Source: Limonium bicolor (taxonomy: Eukaryota; Streptophyta; Magnoliopsida; Caryophyllales; Plumbaginaceae). Taken from it: DNA of 64,000 bases. A program made the translations under genes and the position numbers. Positions within the stretch are counted from its first letter, which is position 1; every line of letters starts with the position of its first letter. A model generated the notes under the pieces. It saw nothing but the letters and a program-made list of their open reading frames with translations, had not been told where the DNA came from and made no database searches. The stretch covers positions 315,506,722-315,570,721 of the forward strand of contig CM041776.1 in the NCBI GenBank assembly GCA_023374045.1. Reading direction: 5' to 3'. Below, piece after piece: positions 46,520 through 57,590 of the stretch.

Positions 46520-48789
46520 TCCGATATGGTTTTAAATTCTATAATGTATGATGAATGCAGCATGATTAAAGTAGTGGTGAACTTGGGATATTGAGAGTAT
46601 AGGATTTGATAGGAAATGGGATCAAGATTATGCATTCCGGTAACCATAACAATGCTATAAAACCTTAGGTTATATTCTATTACAAAGTCTTGGTATTATA
46701 AAATCAAGTGTTTACAACATGTTATAAGTATGTGATTATATTGTGATCAAGAGGGATATAAATAAGGAGTACAAGTGTATCATATGTGTACGTTTTTTCG
46801 GTACACACATATAGTCACCAAGCTATAGGTTATAAAGTTAAATGACACATAAAAATAGCATACTATATGACATTATGAAGTAAGTGTAACACTAAACAAT
46901 ATTATGTGGTCCAAACCATAGGTTACTAAAACTGTCGTACTGAGCGCATGAGTATATATATAAATACATGTCAAGAATAAATACGTAAAATATAGTATAC
47001 AATGACATAAAAGTACTATAGTTATTATACGATCTTGGTATGATAACAGACCTCGAAGAACAATAACAAGTGTATAATGTAAGGTTCCATACTCCATTGT
47101 AAACCGAGTATTAACTCACACTACGAGTAAGGAGCTTAAATATAACGATACCGGAACTCATAACCGTTGTACTACCGGGGTTACTGATGTTATTTGGAAA
47201 TACCGAATCATAATGTCATGTGGATTGACACTTAGCGTTCTTCGTATTGTTAGATCACTATTCAGACGTGGGCGCTCGATATCCCTAGCGGTCTACACTG
47301 CGCTACCTTGGACACGGTGTACGGTATGTAAAGGGGTTTGATCCGAGTTGTCCTGAGGAATTCCTCGGGCTCGGATTTGTTTGATAAATAACTTGTGTGA
47401 ATGTATGTATGTGATTTATGTGTGTGATGGGTAGCTATGTTTACTGCATTATTTATTTATGCACAAACGTCCTACGGGACTAATACTACGTCGACTATAG
47501 ATCGACTTATACAAAACTACATATGCGAAATGTATGATTGTGACCACCGTTGCCTGATCTAATACGCTAAGTATTACAAGTATGTAGTTATAACCTAAGT
47601 AAAACACTTAGGAACAGGACACGACATTGTCGGTCTCTAGAGTTTTGACTCGAACGTGAATACTACCTAGAATAATTCTAGGCATGCGTAAGACCCATCG
47701 GGCAGCTAACAAATTAAGTGAGGTTTTCCATAACTAAAACTGTAACTGACTATCTAACTAACGAAGTTAACAGTGGAGTGTGAATGAATGTGATGATGTA
47801 CCTTAATCCAGACAGTCACTGGCTGCTGGTCACGCGTAGAGATCTCTTGGGTTATCCCGTATCGGGTTTACCCTAGTTAATCCTGAACGAGCCTAAATAG
47901 ATCATCAGGCGGAGTGTGCTACCGTTGGCACCAGGCCCTTGGCCACCTAAATGGACGCCTTTACACAAGGCAAAGTGAAATAGTCCCAGAGTCTTCGGAT
48001 GATCAGGGCAGTGAGCACCTTGTGTGTACGTGGGACTACTGTCCAAGTGAATATATTTCGAGTTGTCCTAACTGACGCCCGACAGTGCTAACCAAATAAG
48101 TGATATGTGAGGGCCCGGGGGGCCGAATGTTGTAATACATGATAATGATGAAATACGACATATGAATTACTAATGTTGTCGCATTGTATGATGTGTGATT
48201 GTGTTGTGTATATTTATAAGTGACTGTTTGGATTGAATGAATGGTTATATAATCACGCATGTTGTTACAGTATTTATTATATCTGTAAAATGGTAAAGCA
48301 TGAAATCAATCTAATATCAAGACGGTTAAAAATGACAAGTGACCAATAGGGTCCAGATCCGGCATACTTAGCGTCTATCGCTGAGACTACACTTATTATG
48401 CAGGTTGTAGATCACCGTTGAAGCCGAAGTGCGGGTACCGGGTAGTCAGGGTTAATTTAATTACTGTACACAAAATTTATTTGTATAACACTGTCAGTTA
48501 TGGATGTAGAACGGTATGGCGATTTATTTGGGACTTGGGTAGATGCTCACTTGTCGTTAAAGTTACTCTTAGTTAGTATGATGTATAGGATATCTCGTTG
48601 TCACAATGGTTTAGTAGTGTTGTTGCTTAGTATTGGATTTAGTTTCTGCTTCGTTACTCGCATGGGCGAGTAATGGCATGTGACACCCGAGTGAGTTTTA
48701 AAGTTGCTGATTATCCTTCCGCTGTAAGACGTCTTATTTTTCTGTTAACGTGAGTGACTATTACGAATTTGTTCATGAGGGGTGTTATC
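46520..48789. other. Non-coding 5' part (minus) of the 7-kb unit
   Basis: No supported gene. It carries the segment shared with 61637-64000 in reverse orientation, which is the best evidence that both are copies of one family. Confidence 0.6.
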
Positions 48790-49426
48790 GTGAGCTTCTC
48801 TTCTCTTCTCCTCCTCTTCTCTCTTCTCTTCTCTTCTTCTCTTCTCTCTTCTCTCTCTTTTTCTCTTTAAATCGCCCTTCCTCTCTGTTTTTGGGGTAGA
48901 ACTCGACTGAATGAAGAATGGGGAAGTTTTTCCCAAAATTCCCTGTTTTAAAACGCAGATTTGGGCAAATTTTCAACCCGACCGACCCACCCTGGGTCGG
49001 TCGCATCCAGGAGCAATTTCGGGGCCGAAAATGCGTTTTTTAAAGTCCGACCGATCCAGGGACCGACCCAGACTATGAGTCGGTCGATTCCAGTAGCTCG
49101 GGGACAAAAATCGCGTTCTTTTAAAAGTCCGACCGACCCACGACCGACCCGACCTATGGGTCGGTTGATTCCAGTAGGCTAACTTCGAAATGTTGTATCT
49201 TCTTCGTTTCAGCTCCGATTTTGGATCCATTTACGCCCACGCGTTCCTCTCTTCATCTACTTTACTCCTATCTATGTTATTCCTCCTTTTTAAACAATAA
49301 ATGTATAAGACACCAATGAAACACAAAACTAGAGGAAAACAAGCCAGAGTGGAGAAATGAGCATGAAAAGTGTTGATTAAACATATGAAATACTCCCCTA
49401 AAACATGCTCATTTAGACACTCATCA

Positions 49427-50662
49427 CATTGCAACCCGTCCTCCCCTTACTACCGATTGTCGAACCTCGAACTCATACCTAAACAACGGGAACACTTAAT
49501 TAATTAGCAACCTAATCTAGGCCTACTAATCCTAACCAATTTAATCGAGACTTCTCATCCAGCTAAGCCCCGGGTCAATCGATAACACTAAGCTCAAGTT
49601 CCACTAAGGTTGCAATGTAGTCTAATCTCAAAATTATCGAAATCAGAGTACACTGTTTTAGTCTCTAACAGTTTAGGTTTCTATCTCAGAATAACATTTT
49701 GATAGAATCCCACAATAATGCTAAACTAATAGGTAGGCCAAACCAACCAATTTAACACATAATTGATAATTTGGGTAAAGCCCTAAACTAATCCTCAAAT
49801 CATGAGCAACAATTTTAAGAATCATAATACCCAACAATTATCAGTATTCAGCACAAGAACCAAAATTAAACCATAAATGAGTTCAAGAATCTACAATGGA
49901 GTTTAGGGATTTTAGGACAAAATCCCCAATCCCTAGCTACAAATGATTCTACACACACAGCCATAGAGAGAAATAAAAGAGCAAGGGATAGAAGTAGCCA
50001 TTAATGGAGCTTGGAAGGAGGTGAGCTTCTCTTCTCTTCTCCTCTCTCTCTCTCTTCTTCTTCTTCTTTCTCTTCTCCCTTCTCTTCTCTTCTCTTCTTC
50101 TTCTCCTCTCTTTAGAATCGCCCTTCCTCTCTGTTTTTGGGGCAGAACTTGACTGAATGAAGAATGGGGAAGTTTTTCCCAAAATTCCCCGTTTTAAAAC
50201 GCAGATTTGGGCAAATTTTCGACCCGGCCGATCCACCCTGGGTCGGTCGCGTCCAGGAGCAATTTCGGGGCCGAAAACGCGTTTTTTAAAGTCCTACCGA
50301 CCCAGGGACTGACCCAGACTATGGGTCGGTCGATTCCAGTAGCTCAAGGACAAAAATCGCGTTCTTTTAAAAGTCCGACCGACCCAGACCTATGGGTCGG
50401 TCGATTCCAGTAGGCTAACTTCGAAATGCTGTATCTTCTTCGTTTCAGCTCCGATTTTGGATCCGTTTGCGCCCACGCGTTCCTCTCTTCATCTACTTTA
50501 CTCCTATCTATGGTATTCCTCCTGTTTAAACAATAAATGTGTAAGACACCAATGAAACACAAAACTAGAGGAAAACAAGCCAAAGTGGAGAAATGAGCAT
50601 GAAAAGTGTTGATTAAACATATGAAATACTCCCCTAAAACATGCTCATTTAGACACTCATCA
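49427..50662 (-). repeat. Partial LTR duplicate 1 of element A
   Basis: A 1236-base unit that begins inside the LTR (CCCGTCCTCCCCTTACTACC, equivalent to about 41173) and runs to the LTR end GACACTCATCA. It is joined directly to the preceding LTR end through CATTGCA. It shares private variants with duplicate 2 (CCTAAACAACGGGAACAC), so the two arose from one another. Confidence 0.9.
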
Positions 50663-51888
50663 CATTGCACCCGTCCTCCCCTTACTACCGATTGTCGAAC
50701 CTCGAACTCATACCTAAACAACGGGAACACTTAATTAATTAGCAACCTAATCTAGGCCTACTAATCCTAACCAATTTAATCGAGACTTCTCATTCAGCTA
50801 AGCCCCGGGTCAATCGATAGCACTAAGCTCAAGTTCCGCTAAGGTTGCAATGTAGTCTAATCTCAAAATTATCGAAATCAGAGTACACCGTTTTAGTCTC
50901 TAACAGTTTAGGTTTCTATCTCAGAATAACATTTTGATAGAATCCCACAATAATGCTAAACTAATAGGTAGGCCAAACCAACCAATTTAACACATAATTG
51001 ATAATTTGGGTAAAACCCTAAACTAATCCTCAAATCATGTGCAATAATTTTAAGAATCATAATACCCAATAATTATAAATATTCAGCACAAGAACCAAAA
51101 TAAAACCATAAATGAGTTCAAGAATCTACAATGGAGTTTAGGACAAAATCCCCAATCCCTAGCTACAAATAATTCTACACAGCCATAGAAGAGAAAATAA
51201 AAGAGCAAGGGATAGAAGTAGCCATTAATGGAGCTTGGAAGGAGGTGAGCTTCTCTTCTCTTCTCCTCCCTTCTCTTCTCTTATTCTTCTTCTCTTCTCC
51301 TCTTTTTTTCTCCTTTAGAATCGCCCTTCCTCTCTGTTTTTGGGGCTGAACTCGACTGAATGAAGAATGGGGAAGTTTTTCCCAAAATTCCCCGTTTTAA
51401 AACGCAGATCTGGGCAAATTTTTGACCCGACCGACCCACCCTGGGTCGGTCCCATGGTCGGTCGCGTCCAGGAGCAATTTCGGGGCCGAAAACACGTTTT
51501 TTAAAGTCCGACCGACCCAGGGACCGACCCAGACTATGGGTCGGTCGATTCCAGTAGCTCGGGGACAAAAATCGCGTTCTTTTAAAAGTCCGACCGACCC
51601 ACGACCGACCCAGACCTATGGGTCGGTCGATTCCAGTAGGCTAACTTCGAAATGTTGTATCTTCTTCGTTTCAGCTTCGATTTTGGATCCGTTTGCGCCC
51701 ACGCATTCCTCTATTCATCTACTTTACTCCTATCTATGTTATTCCTCCTGTTTAAACAATAAATGTGTAAGACACCAATGAAACACAAAACTAAAGGAAA
51801 ACAAGCCAGAGTGGAGAAATGAGCATGAAAAGTGTTGATTAAACATATGAAATACTCCCCTAAAACATGCTCATTTAGACACTCATCA
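50663..51888 (-). repeat. Partial LTR duplicate 2 of element A
   Basis: A 1226-base unit with the same start and end as duplicate 1. It ends at the TTAGT target duplication that closes element A. Confidence 0.9.
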
Positions 51889-52008
51889 TTAGTCACGTGG
51901 GTGACTGACGAGGGTAACACCAAGTTGATTTTAATTTCCGTTGCGATTACGTTTAAGTTTGGCGTTGTTAATTATTGCTAATTATGAATTATGAGTTGGG
52001 ATGTTATA

Positions 52009-53161
52009 GTAAATGAGAAATGGAAAAATTTACTTATCAATAGAGATGTAAGGTCTTCTTATCCCAATATTTAAGCACAGAAAGCTTGTGTATTGAGGGG
52101 TGTACCTAAAATAGACATTATGTAAATCAAAATGCTAACTCATGGCGATTATAAGACTTGAGAGTTGGCCAACAAAAGCATCCAAACACTCAAAGGGAGT
52201 TATAATTTGTTCTCACCTACACGAAAAGCAAACATGAGTGAGCTATTGGTATTTACCAAAAATGCAACAATTGTAAGCTTAAGACCAAATTTTCATTGGT
52301 AACTGAGCTATAGCTAGGATAGTGTTGTCTTTTTTAGCAAGAAACTTTTTTTTTTTGCATTTAATCATGCCATTTTGTTGGTGATAGTAGAGGTAAGATA
52401 ATTGATGATTGATCTATGTTTGAAGAAGTAAATTGCCCTCCATAATCAGTTTGAATGGATTAATAGTTTGTGAAAATAGTTGGAGACTAAAGAAGCAAAC
52501 ATCTAAAATATTTGTCTCACGTTAGTTTTTTATCTACAAGAAATAACCACCAGAATCTGGAAAAATCCCACAATGAGAAGAGAAAAACTCTACATAGAGT
52601 CATACATCATTGGTAGTTTATAATTAGTTAAAACATCATAAGTATGGGAGAATGAAGGATTACCCAAATTTCATTACCAAATGTTTCATAAGGATTTAAC
52701 AACATTTATTGAGGTATAGGATTTGTAGCAACTTTGCGAGTGGGAAAATATAAATATCATCTCTAACATTGTCTCGAAAAAGAACCTTCCCAATGTCTAG
52801 GTCATTCAGCAAAAATAAATCCAAAGTTGGTAGTTTATAATTTTTTAAAACATCCAAAGTTTGGACAAAGAGGGATTACAAAGTCTTTTTTTCCACATGT
52901 CTCGTGAGGCTATAACAATAATACTTAGCAGAGGTACAAGAATTGTAGAAGTCCTGTGAAGGGGAAAATATAAAGACTATCTATAACATAGGCCGAAAAA
53001 GAACCAATCTTGGTGGCTAGGTCATTCAATATAAAGAAATCCATATGTAACTCAAAAATAAGTGGCATTATCAATACAAAATCTGCAAACTGAAGCAAGA
53101 CTTATATTCAAAGCAAGACTATGATACATATGTTTAAGATGAAAGTAATTTCATAATGCGC
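52009..53161 (-). pseudogene. Copia integrase, segment 3 of the split relic
   Basis: On the minus strand, YHQQNGMIKCK at about 52385 and ILAIAQLPMKIWS at 52320 are the integrase end motifs. Then FLGTPLNTQAF (about 52100) and SLLISKFFHF lead to the cut at 52013. Further upstream (52700-52790) LFRDNVRDDIYIF resembles the pre-integrase block. The remaining pol (reverse transcriptase, RNase H) continues at 10755 and below, proving that the 35-kb between is an insertion. Heavily decayed. Confidence 0.8.
52612..53040. repeat. Tandem duplication of about 215 bases in the Copia relic
   Basis: Two units starting GGTAGTTTATAATT at 52612 and 52831. Each runs through AAACATC-AA-TATGG/TTTGGA, GAGG-ATTAC, GGGAAAATATAAA and AGAACC--TC-T--TGTCTAGGTCATTC. 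They differ at many sites, so the duplication is old. Confidence 0.75.
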
Positions 53162-53691
53162 TGTTATACCCAAAATTTGTACCCTCAGAAAAAGGCCCTT
53201 GCTCACTTAGACAAAATTAATGGCAAATAGGTCAAGGGCATAAGGTCACAATATTTATAAGTGTTAAAAAGGGTATTTTAGGAACTTTCTATTTGATAGT
53301 TGTTCATCATTTCAAAAATTCAACATCATATTTATCATCAAGAGTATTTTTCCTAATTTTAGGATGAGTTTATTTTGTAAATTCAACTTTAGATTCCTAT
53401 TTATAAGCTAACTTACTTTGGAAAAGCTCTAAACTTCCAAAAAGTAGAAAGAAAGGCTTCCACCTGCTAAAAACAGAATTGCCACATGGTTTACATGTCT
53501 TTTTATAGTCACAAACCTAGAAAAAAAATGTTTGGAGCCAAAACCCAAAATTTCAGTGGGAAAATTCAAGCTCTTTTAAAATTTTCTCTCCCCTCCAAAA
53601 ATGCCCAAATCAACTAAAAACTTATGAACTTTTAACACATGATAAGGACTGGCATGAAGATTGCCCCACTTGAATTTTGAATATTTAATAT
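53162..53691 (+). other. Possible LTR fragment left of element B
   Basis: Begins TGTTATACCCAAAATTTGTA, a start seen in several plant LTRs. It is interrupted by element B and seems to continue at 61030. No end or target duplication was found, so the class is open. No coding region. Confidence 0.35.
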
Positions 53692-55251
53692 TGCAGACGT
53701 GTAATCGTGAGTGGTTAGAACTGGTGAAATTAAAATAAAAGAAAAGAAATTAAAACTCAAATTAAACGTCGGGCTGCAAACAAATCCCGGTCGTTGTATA
53801 GTAAAGTGTAAGCGACCGGTTATCGAACCGTGGGACTAAGGTGAATTATATAGTACCTAAGCGTGTCACAAAAGGGGGGTAGTTAATTGACTTGTTTTTT
53901 TGAAAAGTAAATAACAGATAAGAAAAACTGAGTGAAGATGAATTAAATGGAACTCCGGGTTCAGGTTAATATGATCTGATTAATTGTGCTATCTCTACCG
54001 GTTTAATAAAATAATTTGGCAAGATTCCTGTTATTATCTTAAGGTCCGATGAAAACTCATAAGAACTCGTTTACCTGAAAATGCAAGGTCCGATGAAAAC
54101 TCAAGCAAAATGCGTGTAAACGGCAGAGGAGTGTGAGGAATTTTATTCTTGCAACTTGTACTAACTTATCCGATGAAAATAAGTTCCTACAGTTTTACGG
54201 CTTAATTAACCTATCTGTTTGTCACCGATCAGATTAGAAACATATTTAGTAAGGCTTTTTAATAAATCGATGAAATTTATTAAAAAGGGAGAGAGATAAA
54301 ACTTTAATCGTAACAAACTGAATTTATTTTAACCGGTAGAAATATTGCATAATTAATACAAATACATAATTAAACCTTCACCCGGAGTAAATCCTCCTTA
54401 GCCTGACATATTAACTGGTAATAAGTCAGACAGAGGTTGGACGTAATAATAATACGGAGGTGTGGATGGTGAATGGAGAAATGAAGAGAACGAAGAGTGG
54501 AGAGCGTACGTAAGTTTTCTATAAATGGAATGAGAGATTTGGAGTGTTGAGTTTTTGGGGGTGGAACGTGTGTGTGCGTGAGTAGTTTTTATGAAGTAGC
54601 AGTGGCTTTTTATAGAGGAGAGGAAGAAGAAGATTGATTACAGACAGAGGTGGAAGAGCATTGATTGCTCATTAATTGCAGGGGACAGAGCTGATGACGC
54701 GTGAGGAAAATAAGGTAGGCGGTGCGGAGTAGATGGATATGGCAGAAGCAAGTCGACGGGCGAAGAAGATAAGCTCGCGTCTGATTTTTAGTCATGTCCG
54801 CCTGCTGTCCTCGCCTCTGTCCGCCCAGAAACCATGCGGACGTCTCTGTCTCTCGCCCGCGTGTGTTGTCCGCCTAAGGACATCACTTGTGTCCGCCTAT
54901 GTAACTCACTCACGTCCGCCCGGTCACCTTGTCCTGTCCGCCTAGCCGTCCGCCCAGCCCCATGCGGACGCATGTGTGGTCTCCGCGTGACTTATTTTCT
55001 TCTACAAACTTTGACCGGCTCTAGATTCTTCGTTTGGACTCCGTTTTCTGAGCCGTTTGCGTCCATGCGTTTGTCTCTTTGTCTACTTTACTCCCAGCTT
55101 GGTTTTCCTCATGTTTAAACAATAAATTTGTGAGATAATAATAAAACATAAACTAGAGGAAAACTAACCGAAGTGGAGAAATGAGCAAGAAAAAGTGCTA
55201 ATATAATATATGAAATACACCTATAAATCATGCTCATTTGGACACTTATCA
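53692..55251 (-). repeat. Left (3') LTR of element B
   Basis: By eye it differs from 59465-61029 at about six substitutions and three short indels, so roughly 99.6 percent identical. It contains nine or more GTCCGCC motifs with a few GCGGAC complements at 54800-54990. The short open frames here are found identically in the other LTR and are not genes. Confidence 0.95.
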
Positions 55252-56594
55252 CACCCCACACTTATCTTTTTGCTTGTCCTCAAGCAAAACCACGTACCCA
55301 AGTAAGTAGGGAATGCTCAATACTAACAAATATTATTATGAAGGGTAGGATAAAGAGGTGAACAGTTCATGATCTTATTAACTTATTGAGGAGTGTGATC
55401 CATCAACTGCTGGTGGCATAGGTGTGCTCAGGGTAAAAATAAAATATAGAGTTTCGGGGTATGATCCAAGGTACTTCAATGTTTCTTTTGTTTAGGTGAC
55501 TCTGAGAACTTTTACCATGGCCAACTTCTCTCAAGAATGGGCATTTGAGGAGAAAATAAAAGGAAAAATAGATTCATGCATTTGTTTCGCTTTTGCATAA
55601 GAGATGAGAAAATGTAGGCATCACGCCTTTGTATTCAAGAACACTCAACTCTCTTTTGTTGGTTACCAATGATGTCTCGCAAGTCCCTTATTTTTTGTAT
55701 TCTTCTTTCTTTTCTTTTTTTAACAGAGAAGCACCCCTTAGCAATCCCTAAGAGAGAGGACAGAAAGAAACCTTGAGCAATAAAATCCAACCATTTGCAG
55801 ATTATTTGGTCACACCGCATATAAAATGCTCCTCAAAAGTAATCAAAATTTTAAAATTTGTACTATTTATCCCACAATTCATAACAGTATTTATTCTTAA
55901 AGAGAACAACCTACATTAGCAGGGTACATAATTTTAATTTTTGAACAAATGCAAGATAAGTAGAGAGATTTAAACATTTTAAGCACTGAATGCCCTGAAA
56001 AGGCTCTTCCCCCACACTTAAGTTCAAGCAATGCCCTCATTGCGTAGATGGTGTTAAATAAATAGGGCATGCAATTAATAAAGGAAAGAGTGTACTCCCC
56101 AAATTTCGTAGGGTGTGTAGAGCTCCCCCACACTTGAGTGCAGCTGTGGAATGTCATGAAATGTACCTGTAAGGAATATTCTACACAGCCAGAAGAACTC
56201 AAGTAAAACCTGCATTTTATTATAACATATAAAAGGGAAATATAGTACAAAAAAGAAAACAACATAAAAGGAAGGATAAAAGATAGATAGTGGGTTGCCT
56301 CCCACCAAGCTGTCCGGGTTTAACGTCTCTAGCTAGACGCATGTTCTTTATTATCCCGGATCATAAATGAATGCTGACAATGGTAGTACCGGGAACAGGA
56401 AATTGGCAATATGTAGGGCCGAACCACCTGGATCAAAACAAAGTATTACGGCAACAATTACAGTAGGAAAATACCAACTCCACAAAACCTGGTTTTGAAG
56501 AAGGTGTTTGCTGCCATTAATATTGTATTGAAAACCGGGTGATGGTTGTAGTGGTTCCTCAAATTGGAGAATGTAAACATTCTCCCTCTGTTGT
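55252..56594 (-). other. Non-coding 3' internal region of element B
   Basis: Homologous to 37888-39432 of element A. Starts at the LTR with the purine-rich minus-strand TAAGTGTGGGGTG, the likely plus-strand primer. Copies of that motif recur near 56012 and 56127. No supported ORF. Confidence 0.7.
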
Positions 56595-57590
56595 TTAGTC
56601 CGTATGGATGCAAGATGGTAGTGGTGGTGCTTGCTCAGAGTCGAGGATGTAAATTTCCTCCCCCGAATTGAAAATGAAGGTGGAAGTGGGCTTCAACGGG
56701 TGAGTTGGGTGGGCATTATTTTTCTTTGTCGAAGGGCCCAAATTTTTCAATGGATGATCCTTAGTGTGAGTATCATCTAGTTGTGGAGACGCCCATTCAA
56801 ATTTAAGGATGAAGACATCCTTAACTGCGTTGAGCGGTTCAGGGAGAACTTCGGGGAAATTTGAATCTTCAAATTCTGACCTTGGATCAAATGGAAAGGT
56901 GGCCTTCTCACTTAGCGAGCTGACTTCGAGTTTCCACCCTACTTCTTTGTTGCATAAGAGGGGAAGGCTGTGATCCTCCAGATGAAGATCAAAGTTGGAT
57001 GGCTTTTCCTCTTCAAATTTGAGGATGTAATAATCCTCGTCTTCTTTGAGAGGCTCATAGGAAGAGCCTTGATTGAATTCAAATTCAGAGGGAGGTGGTT
57101 CCTTGAAGGTGATATTGGTATTTTGTTTGGATGTTCTGACGGGAGCGAGCATTTCCTCCTCTTCTTCATTTTTGAGGATGTAACTATCCTCATTTTCTGG
57201 ATATAGCACAGAGAAGGAGGGAAAATAACGGTAATTGACTTCAGAGGGAGGAGACTCCATGAAGTTGAGGTAGAAGTTGTCCTCTGATGGCTTGTCCTCA
57301 AGCTCAAACAGAAGATTTGATGCCGTTTGCTCATTTTCGAACGGGGGTGGTGGTAAAGAGTAACTCAAATCCCCAGGTAAGTCGTCCAATATATGAACCA
57401 GTTTGCTCTCCGGTTGCTGTGATGTAAGGTCTAGTGGACCTTCCATCATTTCGTTTATCACAACTAATTTGGCATAGAGCTTCAGTTGGTTCATGTCGAG
57501 GTATTCTTCCTCGGCCTGCTGCTCCACTTCAGGGACCCTTTCACTCTCGGGTTGTTGCTCCTTTTGAGCTAATGTGATGGGCTGGTCCAC
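56595..57590 (-). CDS. Acidic repeat-rich ORF of element B
   Basis: 331 codons from GTG at 57590, reading VDQPITLAQKEQQ. The upstream frame stays open through RPPGKFPSQINPNPKEYASA, which is the end of an Athila Gag, so it is probably translated as a Gag fusion rather than from this GTG. It has at least four D-x-[YF]-I-L-[KD]-x-E modules (EDSYILKNEEEEEML, EDYYILKFEEEKPS, KDVFILKFEWASP, EEIYILDSEQAPP). It aligns along its whole length with the acidic ORF of element A. No known domain is recognised; charge and repeats suggest an unstructured scaffold-like protein. Confidence 0.82.
   Translation of the reverse strand: MDQPITLAQKEQQPESERVPEVEQQAEEEYLDMNQLKLYAKLVVINEMMEGPLDLTSQQPESKLVHILDDLPGDLSYSLPPPPFENEQTASNLLFELEDKPSEDNFYLNFMESPPSEVNYRYFPSFSVLYPENEDSYILKNEEEEEMLAPVRTSKQNTNITFKEPPPSEFEFNQGSSYEPLKEDEDYYILKFEEEKPSNFDLHLEDHSLPLLCNKEVGWKLEVSSLSEKATFPFDPRSEFEDSNFPEVLPEPLNAVKDVFILKFEWASPQLDDTHTKDHPLKNLGPSTKKNNAHPTHPLKPTSTFIFNSGEEIYILDSEQAPPLPSCIHTD

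Larger units (their letters stand above)
41763..48789 (-). mobile_element. 7.0-kb LTR-like unit inserted in element A, TSD GTGAG
   Basis: Begins TGAAATACCCCTAATTAATT and ends GAGGGGTGTTATC. Reading minus it starts near GATAACACCCCTC and ends GGGGTATTTCA, similar to the TGTAACACCCC start seen at 61637 in the opposite orientation. The last 2 kb (46700-48780) is, by complement, homologous to 61640-63900, sharing for example ACTCGCCCATGCGAGTAACG and GACAAGTGAGCATCTACCC. No coding region, primer site or second LTR was found, so it may be a solo LTR of a very long LTR family. The exact pre-insertion site is known from three other copies of the host LTR. Confidence 0.85.
40909..49426 (-). repeat. 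Right (5') LTR of element A, split by an insertion
   Basis: LTR parts 40909-41762 and 48795-49426 together make about 1.49 kb, matching 36411-37887. The break lies in GAAGGAGGTGAG/CTTCTC, where the other LTR copies are continuous. GTGAG is duplicated at 41758-41762 and 48790-48794. Confidence 0.92.
36411..51888 (-). mobile_element. Athila-like non-autonomous element A, TSD TTAGT
   Basis: Flanked by TTAGT at 36406-36410 and 51889-51893. Reading minus, the 5' LTR is on the right. A primer-binding site complementary to the tRNA-Asp 3' end follows (40885-40902), the usual Athila/Tat primer. The internal part (about 37890-40908) has only a zinc-knuckle Gag remnant and an acidic ORF. There is no pol. 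The right LTR is split by a 7.0-kb LTR-like unit and then partly duplicated twice. The element is inserted in the outer LTR-like unit. Confidence 0.92.
17291..52008 (-). mobile_element. Large nested LTR-like unit, TSD GTAAA
   Basis: The left terminus TGAAATACCCC at 17291 and right terminus GGGATGTTATA at 52008 are flanked by GTAAA at 17286-17290 and 52009-52013. Reading minus, this is a unit that begins near TATAACATCCC and ends GGGGTATTTCA. Removing all younger insertions leaves about 5 kb of non-coding sequence (17291-19800, 20074-20290, 23086-23614, 34741-36410, 51889-52008). It resembles the intact unit at 41763-48789 in its ends and in patches (for example 17600-17830 against 42000-42260). 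No coding region or second LTR is seen, so a solo LTR of a long-LTR family is the simplest reading. The 52008 end was recognised by the matched duplication. Confidence 0.7.

Noticed and set aside
54800..54990. Regular short GC-rich repeats that might suggest a CRISPR array
   Set aside because: Spacing is irregular, the repeats are seven bases long and the context is a plant LTR.
54733..55118. Overlapping open frames repeated at 60510-60895
   Set aside because: They come from the GTCCGCC cluster in the two LTRs of element B and have no protein-like features.
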